Source: Myxococcus dinghuensis
GTDB lineage: Bacteria; Myxococcota; Myxococcia; Myxococcales; Myxococcaceae
DNA length: 64,000 bases
Reading direction: 5' to 3'
Assembly: GCF_024198235.1 (NCBI RefSeq)
Contig: NZ_JAKCFB010000032.1
Coordinates: 1-64,000, forward strand
The notes under the pieces were generated by a model, which was given only the letters and a program-made list of their open reading frames with translations, was not told where the DNA came from and did not search any database. This document shows positions 18,672-26,717 of this stretch, piece by piece (the stretch's first letter is position 1; every line of letters begins with the position of its first letter). A program made the translations under genes and the position numbers.

Positions 18672-19796
18672 ATGATCGTCATGCTCGAGCCGGACTCGCC
18701 TGAGTCCGTGGTTGCCGCCGTCCTGCAGGTTGCCTCTCAGTACAAGGGAGTGACGCCTCGGCCGCACGTCATGGAGGGGGCCGAGTACACCGTCACCGAG
18801 GTGTACCTGCTCGGACCGACGGCGCAGGTGCCGACGGAGGCGTTCGAGCAGATTCCGGGCGTGCGCCAGGTGGTGCGCGTCTCGCAGAAGTACCGCGTCA
18901 TCGGTCGGCACAAGGGCCAGAAGGCGACCACGGGCTTCGAGTACAACGGCGTCACGTTCGACGAGCGCTCGGTGCAGTTGTTCGCGGGCCTGTGCGCGGT
19001 GGACACGCGGGAGAACGTGGAGTCGATGATGGCGGCGCTCGCGCGCTGCGGCATCCGCACGACCCGCATGGGCGCATACAAGCCGCGCACCAACCCCTAC
19101 GAGTTCCAGGGCCTGGGCGCCGCGTGCCTGCCGTGGGTGTTCGAGTCCGCGGGCAAGCACGGCATCAAGGTCGTCGCCATGGAGGTGACGCACCCCCGCC
19201 ACATCGACGAGATTCGCGACGCGCTGGAGCGCTCCGGCAGCGCCACGGGCGTCATGCTCCAGGTGGGCACGCGCAACGCGCAGAACTTCGAGCTGCTCAA
19301 GCAGATCGGCCAGCAGCGCGACTTCCCCGTGCTCTTCAAGCGCGGCATGGGCATCACCCTGGAGGAGTCGCTCAACGCGTGCGAGTACATCGCGAGCGAG
19401 GGCAACCCGAAGATCGTCTTCTGCCTGCGCGGCGTGAAGACGCACCTGGGCGACCCGCACCGCAACATGGTGGACTTCGCGCACGTGCCGGTGGTCCGCC
19501 GGCTCACCCGCATGCCCGTGTGCGTGGACCCGTCGCACGCCATCGGCCGCGCGGACGCGCCGCCGGACGGCCTGCCGGACATCTTCCACTCCATCGGCCA
19601 GGGGCTCATCGCCGGCGCGTCCATGGTGCTGGTGGACTTCCACCCGCACCCGGAGGCGGCGCTGTGCGACGGCCCGCAGGCGCTGCGGCTGGAGCAGCTC
19701 GCCGCGCTCCAGCGCTACACGCAGATCGTCCGCGAGGCCTACCTGTCCGTCGTGAAGAACGGCGATGGCACCGCCCCCACGGAGGTGGCGGCGTAG
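18672..19796 (+). CDS. aroF: 3-deoxy-7-phosphoheptulonate (DAHP) synthase
   Basis: First enzyme of the shikimate pathway: condenses phosphoenolpyruvate and erythrose 4-phosphate. The 374-residue protein is of the AroF/AroA(I-beta) class found in Thermotoga and many delta-proteobacteria. It has an N-terminal ferredoxin-like regulatory region (about 1-70) and then the barrel with GAYKPRTNPYEFQGLG, the PEP-binding RGM, KTHLGDPHRN and the metal-binding CVDPSHAIGR and DFHPHPEAALCDGPQAL. It converges on the pheA operon with four bases between stops, so the pathway's first and later steps lie tail to tail. Confidence 0.94.
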   Translation: MIVMLEPDSPESVVAAVLQVASQYKGVTPRPHVMEGAEYTVTEVYLLGPTAQVPTEAFEQIPGVRQVVRVSQKYRVIGRHKGQKATTGFEYNGVTFDERSVQLFAGLCAVDTRENVESMMAALARCGIRTTRMGAYKPRTNPYEFQGLGAACLPWVFESAGKHGIKVVAMEVTHPRHIDEIRDALERSGSATGVMLQVGTRNAQNFELLKQIGQQRDFPVLFKRGMGITLEESLNACEYIASEGNPKIVFCLRGVKTHLGDPHRNMVDFAHVPVVRRLTRMPVCVDPSHAIGRADAPPDGLPDIFHSIGQGLIAGASMVLVDFHPHPEAALCDGPQALRLEQLAALQRYTQIVREAYLSVVKNGDGTAPTEVAA

Positions 19797-19800
19797 GCCC

Positions 19801-20622
19801 TCAGGCCACGCCGTAGCTGCCGAGCACCCGCAGGGTGATGCAGGCGCCCTGGGCGGCGCCCACCGCCTCGCGCACCCGCGGGTCCTCCAGCGAGCCCTCG
19901 ACGTCGAGGCACCAGACGTACTCCCACGCCCGGCGCTGGGGCCGCGACTCCAGCCGCGAGACCTCCAGCCCGCGCGCGCTGAAGGCGCCCAGGACGCGGT
20001 ACAGCGCGCCCGGCGCGTTCTGCACCGTGAAGGCCAGCGCCGTCTTGCGCCGCGTCCACGCGCGCGGGGCCGGCGCGCCCAGGGTGAGGAAGCGCGTGTG
20101 GTTGTCCGGCGAGTCCTCCACCCCTTCCTCCAGCACGGTGAGGCCGTACAGCTCCGCGGAGACGCGGCTGGCGATGGCGGCGGTGCGCGGCGGGGCCTCC
20201 TCGGCCACCTTGCGCGCGGCGATGGCGGTGTTCGCCTCCGGCACCGGCGTGATTCCGCGGCGCCGCAGGTAGCCGGCGCACTGGGCCAGGGCCTGGGGAT
20301 GGGACAGGGCGCGCTCGATGTCCTCCAGGGCGCGGCCGGGCGGGGCCACCAGGCAATGGCGCACGCGCAGGGACAGCTCGCCGGAGATGGGCAGGTCGTG
20401 CTCCAGCAGCAGGTCCACGTTCTCCGCCACCGGACCGCCCAGCGAGCTCTCCACGGGGATGACGCCGCTGGCCACGCGGCCCTCGGCCACGGCCTCGAAG
20501 ACGCCGCGGAAGGTGAGGCAGGGGACGGCCTCCACGTCCGGCCCGTAGAGCGCGCGCAGGGCCTCTTCGCCATAGGCGCCGTGCTCGCCCTGGAACGCGA
20601 CGCGGCGGGGCGACTCAGCCAT
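19801..20622 (-). CDS. pheA: Prephenate dehydratase (monofunctional)
   Basis: Converts prephenate to phenylpyruvate in phenylalanine synthesis. The 273-residue protein has a PDT domain (1 to about 185) with the substrate loop IPVESSLGG and the catalytic NHTRF motif, followed by a C-terminal ACT domain with LESRP for phenylalanine feedback. It overlaps the preceding chorismate mutase-PDT gene by eight bases, so both are translated from one message. A second PDT in one operon is unusual. A leading alternative is a related dehydratase acting on arogenate. Confidence 0.9.
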   Translation of the reverse strand: MAESPRRVAFQGEHGAYGEEALRALYGPDVEAVPCLTFRGVFEAVAEGRVASGVIPVESSLGGPVAENVDLLLEHDLPISGELSLRVRHCLVAPPGRALEDIERALSHPQALAQCAGYLRRRGITPVPEANTAIAARKVAEEAPPRTAAIASRVSAELYGLTVLEEGVEDSPDNHTRFLTLGAPAPRAWTRRKTALAFTVQNAPGALYRVLGAFSARGLEVSRLESRPQRRAWEYVWCLDVEGSLEDPRVREAVGAAQGACITLRVLGSYGVA

Positions 20623-21769
20623 GGCTGCCCTCGCCCTCGGCGCGGGGATAGGTCCCCAGCACGCGCAGGAAGGACGTGAGCGGCCGGATGTCGTCCAGCG
20701 CGGCCGTCAGCGGCGCGGAGGCGGCGTGGCCCTCCACGTCGACGTAGAAGCGGTAGCGCCAGGGACTGCCGGGGATGGGGCGCGACTCGAGCTTGCTCAG
20801 GTTCACGCCGCGCAAGGTGAGCCGCTGGAGCATCTCCCCCAGCGAGCCGGGCTTGTCGTCCCCCAGCACCATCAGCAGCGACGTCTTGAACGGGACGCCC
20901 GGCTTCATCGGCGTGGCCTCGCGGCCCACCTCCACGAAGCGCGTGTAGTCCGACGCGGGCTGCAGCTCCCTGGCGAGCACCTCCAGGCCGAAGCGCTGCG
21001 CCGCCGTCTCGCTGGCGATGGCCGCGACGGAGGGGTCGTTGCGCTCGCGCACCTTCTGCGCCGCGCCCCCGGTGTCCGCGTCCGGAACGGCCCGGGCCCA
21101 GGGGAGCCGCTCGCGCAGGAAGGTCTCGCACTGGGCGAGCGCCTGGGGATGGGAGACGACCTCGCGCAGGTCCTCCAGCTTCACGCCGGGGAGGCCCAGG
21201 AGCCGGTGGTCCACCTGGCTCACCAGCTCCGCGGTGATGACCACGCCGCCCTCGGCGAGCAGGTCGTACGTCTCGTTCATGCTGCCCGCGGTGGTGTTCT
21301 CGATGGGCAGCAGCACCAGGTCCTGCTCGGCCCGGCGCAGCGCTTCCACCGCCTCGCGAGGCTGGTCGAAGCCGGTGAGGAGCACGCCGCCGGCGCGGCC
21401 CGCGTACAGGCGGCGGGCGGCCAGGTGGCTGTAGGAGCCCTCGACGCCGGGGTAGCCCACGCGCAGCGGCGTGGTGTCCTGGCGCGTGACGAGCGCCTGC
21501 TGGCGCGCCACCGACATGTCGATGACCAGCCGCCAGATGCGCTCCACCTCGTGGGGATCCAACCCGTGCTCGGAGGCCCGCGCGCGGATGCTGCGCAGCA
21601 ACAGGTCCTCGCGCCGCTGGTCGCGGAAGGGCGCCGCGTTGGCCAGCTTGGAGCGGGCCACGTCGTCCGCCAGGTCCATGCGGCGGCGGAGGGCGTCGAG
21701 GAGCTCCTCGTCGATGCGCTCGATGGCCGTGCGCAGGGCGCCCAGGTCCGGCTGGCTCGGCGCCGTCAT
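20615..21769 (-). CDS. pheA: Chorismate mutase/prephenate dehydratase (P-protein)
   Basis: A bifunctional enzyme: an AroQ chorismate mutase domain (1 to about 90, with IDEELLDALRRRMDLA), then PDT (about 105-290, with LPIENTTAGSMNETYD and YTRF) and a C-terminal ACT domain with LESRP. It turns chorismate to prephenate and on to phenylpyruvate, with phenylalanine feedback through ACT. The 384-residue length is normal. ATG 21769 overlaps the GNAT gene stop by four bases (ATGA), so the GNAT gene, this gene and the second dehydratase form one coupled operon. Confidence 0.93.
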   Translation of the reverse strand: MTAPSQPDLGALRTAIERIDEELLDALRRRMDLADDVARSKLANAAPFRDQRREDLLLRSIRARASEHGLDPHEVERIWRLVIDMSVARQQALVTRQDTTPLRVGYPGVEGSYSHLAARRLYAGRAGGVLLTGFDQPREAVEALRRAEQDLVLLPIENTTAGSMNETYDLLAEGGVVITAELVSQVDHRLLGLPGVKLEDLREVVSHPQALAQCETFLRERLPWARAVPDADTGGAAQKVRERNDPSVAAIASETAAQRFGLEVLARELQPASDYTRFVEVGREATPMKPGVPFKTSLLMVLGDDKPGSLGEMLQRLTLRGVNLSKLESRPIPGSPWRYRFYVDVEGHAASAPLTAALDDIRPLTSFLRVLGTYPRAEGEGSHG

Positions 21770-22227
21770 GACGCGGCCCCCGCGAGGTCGCGGCACATGA
21801 GGTGGTGCGGCCCGATGCCCGGCAGGTCGAAGGGCTCGCCCCGCGAGACGAAGCCCATGGAGCGGTAGAAGCCCTCCGCCGTCGCGCGTGCGTTGCACCA
21901 CACCTGGGTGCCCTTCTGGGACGCCGCGTGCGCCATGCACGCGCGCAAGAGCGCCGCGCCCAACCCCATGCCCTGGCGGACCTGCTCGACGGCCATTCCC
22001 CGCAGCCGCCAGGCCGTGATGTCCTTCAGCGCGAAGGGAGGCGGCTCCCGGTAGAGGGACGCCACGCCGAGCTGTCGCCCATCCACGTACAGGCCCAGGT
22101 GGAGGGTGTCCGGGTCGTCGTCACCGGGATAGATGACGGCCTCCGGGGGTTGGTGGGGGCGCAGGACGGCGCGACGCAGGCCGCGCGTCTCGGCAGCCGG
22201 TATCCGGCGGATATCAGGGGTGCTCAC
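21766..22227 (-). CDS. GNAT-family N-acetyltransferase
   Basis: A small (153 residues) acetyltransferase: strands with LHLGLYVDGRQLGVASLY, the acetyl-CoA loop RLRGMAVEQVRQGMGLGAALL, and FYRSMGF near the end. It heads the pheA operon and its stop overlaps the next ATG. Its substrate is unknown; it may simply be co-transcribed. GTG 22227 is chosen; an upstream in-frame ATG at 22266 is possible but neither has a good ribosome site. The gene is divergent from the ECF sigma gene. Confidence 0.8.
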   Translation of the reverse strand: MSTPDIRRIPAAETRGLRRAVLRPHQPPEAVIYPGDDDPDTLHLGLYVDGRQLGVASLYREPPPFALKDITAWRLRGMAVEQVRQGMGLGAALLRACMAHAASQKGTQVWCNARATAEGFYRSMGFVSRGEPFDLPGIGPHHLMCRDLAGAAS

Positions 22228-22298
22228 GAGGCGAGTATGCCGGTTTCCAGCCCCGTGCGTCCTCATTCCGTGAAGGCAGACGCGGAGGTCGTTGCACC

Positions 22299-22859
22299 GT
22301 GAAAGGCACCGCCATCCTTGAGGAGTCCGGAAGTCCCGCGACCGCCATGGCCGCGATGGATTTCGACGCGCTCCTGGAGGCGGAGCAGGGCGCGCTGCTG
22401 CGGCTCGCCCGGCGGCTCGTCTGGGACGCGGAGGAGGCGAGGGACCTGGTGCAGGCGGCGTTGGCGGACGCGTACGAGAAGCGCCGCGGGCTGAGGGATG
22501 GGGCGGCCGGGGCCGCGTGGCTGCGCCGCATCCTGGTGTCGCGCGCGATGAGCCACCTGCGCCGGCGGCGGGTGTGGAGCGCCCTCCGCGACGCCCTGGA
22601 CTGGGGGCCGCCGGAGGTCGCGCCCTCCGCGGAGGAGCGCTACGCGGGGGCGCAACGCTGGGACACCCTGTCGCGGGCGCTCCGGGCACTTCCCACACAA
22701 CAGGCCACGGCCTTCACCCTGCGGTACCTGGAGGGGCTCGACGTGGACGGCGTCGCGGAGGCGATGGGCATCGGACGTGGCTCGGTCCGCACGCATCTGC
22801 ACCGGGCGCTCACGCGGCTCAAGGCCCTGGATGCGCTCGTCGAAGGAGGGACACCATGA
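22299..22859 (+). CDS. ECF-family RNA polymerase sigma factor
   Basis: A 186-residue sigma-70-family regulator of the ECF group. Region 2 (LVWDAEEARDLVQAALADAYEKR) and region 4 (LPTQQATAFTLRYLEGLDVDGVAEAMGIGRGSVRTHLHRALTRLK, read as shorter blocks) are both present. GTG 22299 is about ten bases after GGAGG; ATG 22347 or 22356 are alternatives. Its stop overlaps the anti-sigma start (ATGA). Together with the next two genes it forms a sigma/anti-sigma/sensor operon, probably for envelope or metal stress. Confidence 0.9.
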   Translation: MKGTAILEESGSPATAMAAMDFDALLEAEQGALLRLARRLVWDAEEARDLVQAALADAYEKRRGLRDGAAGAAWLRRILVSRAMSHLRRRRVWSALRDALDWGPPEVAPSAEERYAGAQRWDTLSRALRALPTQQATAFTLRYLEGLDVDGVAEAMGIGRGSVRTHLHRALTRLKALDALVEGGTP

Positions 22860-23461
22860 AGTGCCGAGACGCGGTCCATGCCCTGCTGGAGGCGTCCCCG
22901 CCCTGGTCTCCCGAGCTGCGCCTGCACCTGGAGGGCTGCGCCCGCTGCCGCTCGCTGGCGGCCCTGCATGTGTCGGCCAGTGGACTGGGGGCGCCGGCGC
23001 TCCCGGCCCTGCCCGCCATCGCGCGGGAGGGCGTGCTGGGCGAGGTGCGGCGACGCCGCGTGCGCCGTCGCACGTTCGCGGTTGCCGCCGCGTCGCTCGG
23101 TGTCGCCGGGCTGGCGTGGATGATCCTCTCGTCGTCGTCCCCTCCGCCGGAGCTCTCCGAGGACCGGGTGGAGGTGGTCGACACCGGCCAGCCCCCGAGG
23201 CCCGAGGGGTCGCTCACCCGGGAAGCGGCGGTGGAGGACGCCGCCCAGGGAGAGGAGGGGCCCGCCGAGCGCGACGCGCTGGCGGCGCTCGTCGTCGAGG
23301 TGCGCGGGTACTCGCGCCGCGACGTGGTGGGCCAGGACGACGTGTACCGACGTTTCGGGGCGCTCGCGAGCTGGGTGCGCCCCCCGGATTCCCGCGCGCT
23401 GGAAGCAACGCCGTTCCGTACGGCACTCATGCCACTCGTCTATCTGGAGTCGAACCCATGA
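22856..23461 (+). CDS. Zinc-finger anti-sigma factor, single-pass
   Basis: A 201-residue membrane protein. The N terminus carries HLEGCARC, the HxxxCxxC zinc anti-sigma (ZAS) motif, followed by a membrane helix (about 73-89) and a periplasmic tail. It is expected to hold the upstream ECF sigma at the membrane until a signal arrives. AAGGAGGG lies five bases before the ATG, a strong site. The stop overlaps the next ATG by four bases. Confidence 0.88.
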   Translation: MKCRDAVHALLEASPPWSPELRLHLEGCARCRSLAALHVSASGLGAPALPALPAIAREGVLGEVRRRRVRRRTFAVAAASLGVAGLAWMILSSSSPPPELSEDRVEVVDTGQPPRPEGSLTREAAVEDAAQGEEGPAERDALAALVVEVRGYSRRDVVGQDDVYRRFGALASWVRPPDSRALEATPFRTALMPLVYLESNP

Positions 23462-24147
23462 AGAATCGTGTTCCCTGGTGGTGGTCCGCCCCCCTGGCGT
23501 CGCTGCTGTGCTCGGCGCCCGCGCTGGCGCAGAAGCCTCCGGAGGCCCGCGCCGAGGCCTCCGACAAGGCGCCCCCGCGTGACGAGCCCCCGGCGTTCGC
23601 GGGCCCGGGCTTCACGGCACACACCGTGCGGCGCATCGAGGGCCCCGGACCCGGAGGCGCGACGACCGTCACGGTGATGGGCCCGGCGTCACCCGGGCTC
23701 CCGGTGGACGTGCTCACCCTGGGCGGTCCGGGGAGCGGGGGCGTCCCGTCGCGGCTGCTCGAGCGGCTGGGGGTGCCGCGCGAGACGGTGAAGGAGGTGG
23801 AGGACCTCACGTTCGAGGCGAACGAGGCCGTCATCCCGTTGGAGGCGGACCTGAAGCGCGCCCAGTTGCGGTTCGAGCGGCAGCTCGACGCGGAGAAGCC
23901 GGACGAGCCGGCGGTGCTCAAGCTGGTGGAGGAGATCGGCCGCGCGGAGACGGCCGTGCGCCGCAACCGCGTGGGGTTGATGCTGCGCATCCGCAAGGCC
24001 CTGGGGCCCGAGGTCTGGCGCAAGGTGGAGGGGATGGCCCCGCCGGTGACGAAGAAGATTCAAATCCACGGCCCGGGCGGGCTGGAGATGGAGGACATCA
24101 GGGGGCCCGAGGAGTCGGGGCCTGGACGTGTGATTCGCCGGCCGTAA
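23458..24147 (+). CDS. Spy/CnrX-like periplasmic sensor protein
   Basis: A 229-residue protein with an N-terminal signal peptide (cleavage likely after LCSAPALA, about 24-25), a low-complexity Pro/Gly region and a helical domain (about 110-185) of charged heptads: EVEDLTFEANEAVIPLEADL, then FERQLDAEKPDEP. This is the pattern of heavy-metal resistance (ZraP/Spy/CnrX) proteins. As third gene of a sigma/anti-sigma operon it is a candidate signal sensor, as CnrX is for CnrY/CnrH. No metal-binding His/Met cluster is obvious, so the ligand is unknown. Confidence 0.75.
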   Translation: MKNRVPWWWSAPLASLLCSAPALAQKPPEARAEASDKAPPRDEPPAFAGPGFTAHTVRRIEGPGPGGATTVTVMGPASPGLPVDVLTLGGPGSGGVPSRLLERLGVPRETVKEVEDLTFEANEAVIPLEADLKRAQLRFERQLDAEKPDEPAVLKLVEEIGRAETAVRRNRVGLMLRIRKALGPEVWRKVEGMAPPVTKKIQIHGPGGLEMEDIRGPEESGPGRVIRRP

Positions 24148-24175
24148 CGTTCCGGACAGACGCGGGCCCTTCCGA

Positions 24176-24207
24176 CGGGCCCCTCCACGGTGACGCGGAG
24201 GGGCCCG
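24176..24207. terminator. Terminator hairpin after the ECF operon
   Basis: A perfect 11-bp GC stem (CGGGCCCCTCC with GGAGGGGCCCG) and a 10-base loop lie 28 nt after the last gene. It is without a T-run; it ends 15 nt before the permease start and is likely to separate the two transcripts. Confidence 0.6.
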
Positions 24208-24222
24208 CGTATCCTGGCGGGC

Positions 24223-25695
24223 ATGGCCAATGCTCCGGACCATGAGCGTCAGCTTCGCGAAGATGCCGCCCAGCTCCAGCGCCTGGGCTACGCGCAACAG
24301 CTCCTGCGCGGCATGGGCGGCTTCTCCAACTTCGCCGTCTCGTTCTCCATCATCTCCATCCTCACGGGCGCGGTGACGCTCTACGGCCACGGGCTGCGCT
24401 TCGGCGGGCCCCTGGTCATGGGCGTGGGCTGGCCGCTGGTGGCGGTGATGACGCTGACGGTGGCCGCGAGCCTCGCCCAGCTCGCTTCGTCCTTCCCCAC
24501 CGCGGGCGCGCTCTACCACTGGGCCGCCATGCTGGGCGGCCCCCGTGTGGGCTTCTTCACCGCGTGGCTCAACACGCTCGGACAGTTCGCCATCACCGCG
24601 GGCATCGACTACGGCCTGGCCGAGTTCCTCGCGGACATGCTGGGCTGGCCGCGCGAGCGCACCCACGTGCTGCCGCTGTACGCCGGCATCCTGCTGTCCC
24701 ACGCGGTGCTCAACCACGTGGGGGGGCGCGTGGTGGCGTGGCTCAACGACTTCTCCGCCTGGTACCACGTCGCGGGCGTGGGTGTGCTCATCGCCGCGCT
24801 CGCCATGCTCGCGCCCAAGCAGGACGCGGCCTTCCTCCTGACGCGCTTCAGCACCGAGACGCCGCTGTACGCGTACGGCTTCCTCATCGGCCTCTTGCAG
24901 GCGCAGTGGACCTTCACCGGCTACGACGCCAGCGCGCACGTCTCCGAGGAGACCCTGGACCCCACCCGCAACGCCCCGTGGGGCATCTTCCTGTCCGTGG
25001 CCGTCAGCGCGGTGGCGGGCTACGTGCTCCTGGGCGCGGTGACGCTGGCCATCCAGGACCTGCCCACCACGGCCGCGGCCGCCAACCCCTTCCTGTACGT
25101 CCTCACCCACGCGCTGGGGCCGTCGCTCGGCGGGGCCTTGGTGTGGGTGGCCATCGGGGCCATGTGGTTCTGCGGCCTGTCGTCGGTGACGTCCAACTCG
25201 CGCATGTTGTTCGCCTTCGCGCGCGACAACGGCCTGCCCGCGTCGAGGTGGCTGGCGAAGGTGTCCGCGCGCTTCCGGAGTCCGGCGGTGGCCGTGTGGG
25301 TGTCCGTCGCGGCGGCGGGCGTGGTGGCGCTGTGGGCGGAGGCCTACGCGGCCATGGTGGCGCTGAGCACGTTGGCGCTCTACGCGTCCTATGCGCTGCC
25401 CATCTGGGTGGGGATGCGCGCCCGTCGCGCGGGGACGTGGTCGCACCGGGGGCCGTGGGACCTGGGGCGCGCCTCGCGCGCCGTCAACGGGGTGGCGCTG
25501 GGGTGGTGCGCGGTGGTGATGGTGCTGTTCGTGCTGCCACCCAACCAGCTCGCGGGCTACACGTTCGCCGGCGCGTTGGCGCTGCTGGGCCTCTACTGGG
25601 GGCTGGCGCAGCGCCACACCTTCACCGGCCCCCAGGTGACGCTGCTGCGTCCGCCCCCGGCGGCTACTTCGGCAGCGCCGTCTTCGCCATCTTGA
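24223..25695 (+). CDS. APC-family amino-acid permease
   Basis: A 490-residue, roughly 12-helix inner-membrane transporter of the amino acid-polyamine-organocation superfamily, close to GABA/amino-acid permeases (GGFSNFAVSFSIISILTG, ASSFPTAGALYHWAA, TGYDASAHVSEET, NSRMLFAFARDNGLP). It imports amino acids or related amines by proton symport in known relatives. The start ATG 24223 gives a cytosolic N terminus. The C-terminal codons overlap the convergent EVE gene by 32 bases. Confidence 0.9.
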   Translation: MANAPDHERQLREDAAQLQRLGYAQQLLRGMGGFSNFAVSFSIISILTGAVTLYGHGLRFGGPLVMGVGWPLVAVMTLTVAASLAQLASSFPTAGALYHWAAMLGGPRVGFFTAWLNTLGQFAITAGIDYGLAEFLADMLGWPRERTHVLPLYAGILLSHAVLNHVGGRVVAWLNDFSAWYHVAGVGVLIAALAMLAPKQDAAFLLTRFSTETPLYAYGFLIGLLQAQWTFTGYDASAHVSEETLDPTRNAPWGIFLSVAVSAVAGYVLLGAVTLAIQDLPTTAAAANPFLYVLTHALGPSLGGALVWVAIGAMWFCGLSSVTSNSRMLFAFARDNGLPASRWLAKVSARFRSPAVAVWVSVAAAGVVALWAEAYAAMVALSTLALYASYALPIWVGMRARRAGTWSHRGPWDLGRASRAVNGVALGWCAVVMVLFVLPPNQLAGYTFAGALALLGLYWGLAQRHTFTGPQVTLLRPPPAATSAAPSSPS

Positions 25696-26092
25696 GGACG
25701 AGCTTGAAGTGCTCGGCGGTGACGGGCGCCACGCTGAGCCGGCTGCGCGTGACGAGCGGGAACTCCTCCAGGGCGGGCGTGGCCTTCACGGTGGCCAGGT
25801 CCACCGGCTGCTTCAGCGGGGCGACCGCCTCCACCCGCACGGAGGCCCAGTCCTCGTCCGGCGCGGTGGAGTCCGGTCCGGCCAGGGTGAGCACCCGCGC
25901 CACGCCCACCAGGGCCTTGTCCTCGTTGGAGTGGTAGTAGAGGCACAGGTCGCCGGGCTTCATGGCCCGCAGGTTGTTGCGCGCCTCGAAGTTGCGGATG
26001 CCCGTCCACTCCGTCTTCCCGTCCTTCTCGAGCTGCGCGTACGCGTAGACGGAAGGCTCGCTCTTGATGAGCCAGTACTGGGGTTTCGCCAT
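25664..26092 (-). CDS. EVE-domain protein
   Basis: A 142-residue single-domain EVE protein (MAKPQYWLIKSEPSVYAY, WTGIRNFEARNNLRAMKPGD, LCLYYHSN). EVE belongs to the PUA-like fold that reads modified bases in DNA or RNA, related to the eukaryotic thymocyte nuclear protein 1. It overlaps the permease tail to tail by 32 bp. ATG 26092 is the start that gives the classic N terminus. Confidence 0.92.
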   Translation of the reverse strand: MAKPQYWLIKSEPSVYAYAQLEKDGKTEWTGIRNFEARNNLRAMKPGDLCLYYHSNEDKALVGVARVLTLAGPDSTAPDEDWASVRVEAVAPLKQPVDLATVKATPALEEFPLVTRSRLSVAPVTAEHFKLVLKMAKTALPK

Positions 26093-26120
26093 GGCGGCGC
26101 ACCATAGAGCAGCCATGGCG

Positions 26121-26702
26121 CTAGTGCAGCCGATGACGCGGGGGGCGCGGCGCGGACACGAGCGGGTCTTCCGGACCGTCCGTGAAGTCCGCGCCCAACT
26201 GCACCTGGAGGAGCACCCGCTCGATGTTCTGGAGGGCGGAGGCCATGGCGAGCGCGACGCCCCGGGGGTTGTGGATGGCGAACACCCCGCGGCGGTTGCC
26301 CTCGTTGAGGATGTGCTCGAGCAGCAGCACCTCTCGGGCCCGGACGTCGACGAGCAGCGGGTCCACCAGGGGGAGCATGTCGACCAGCGCCTCCGTGGAG
26401 ACGCGCAGCTCGCGCAGGGTGCGCTCGACCTGCCCCTGGCGGGTCTCGACGAAGGCCAGCATCTTGTCCTCGGGGGACGCGGCGCGCGCGATGGCGGCTT
26501 CGATCTCCTCGTGCATCTGCTGGGAGACCTGCCGCACCACCACGGCGAACAGCGCGGCCTTGCTCTCGAAGTGCTGGTGGATGCACTCCGGGGGCAGGCC
26601 CGCGCGTCGGGCGACGTCCTCCAGCGACGTGGCGGAGAAGCCGTGCAGGGCGAAGTGCTGCGTGGCGGCGGAGACGATGACGATTCGCTGTTCTGGGCTC
26701 AT
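26121..26702 (-). CDS. TetR-family transcriptional regulator
   Basis: A 193-residue regulator. The N-terminal helix-turn-helix (about 9-50: AATQHFALHGFSATSLEDVARRAGLPPECIHQHFESK) is typical of TetR proteins. The C-terminal ligand-binding part has no family-specific signature visible. It follows the Omp85-like gene on the same strand by only 15 bp and probably shares its transcript, so it may control that outer-membrane protein. Confidence 0.88.
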   Translation of the reverse strand: MSPEQRIVIVSAATQHFALHGFSATSLEDVARRAGLPPECIHQHFESKAALFAVVVRQVSQQMHEEIEAAIARAASPEDKMLAFVETRQGQVERTLRELRVSTEALVDMLPLVDPLLVDVRAREVLLLEHILNEGNRRGVFAIHNPRGVALAMASALQNIERVLLQVQLGADFTDGPEDPLVSAPRPPRHRLH

Positions 26703-26717
26703 GACACGGGCAGGGGG

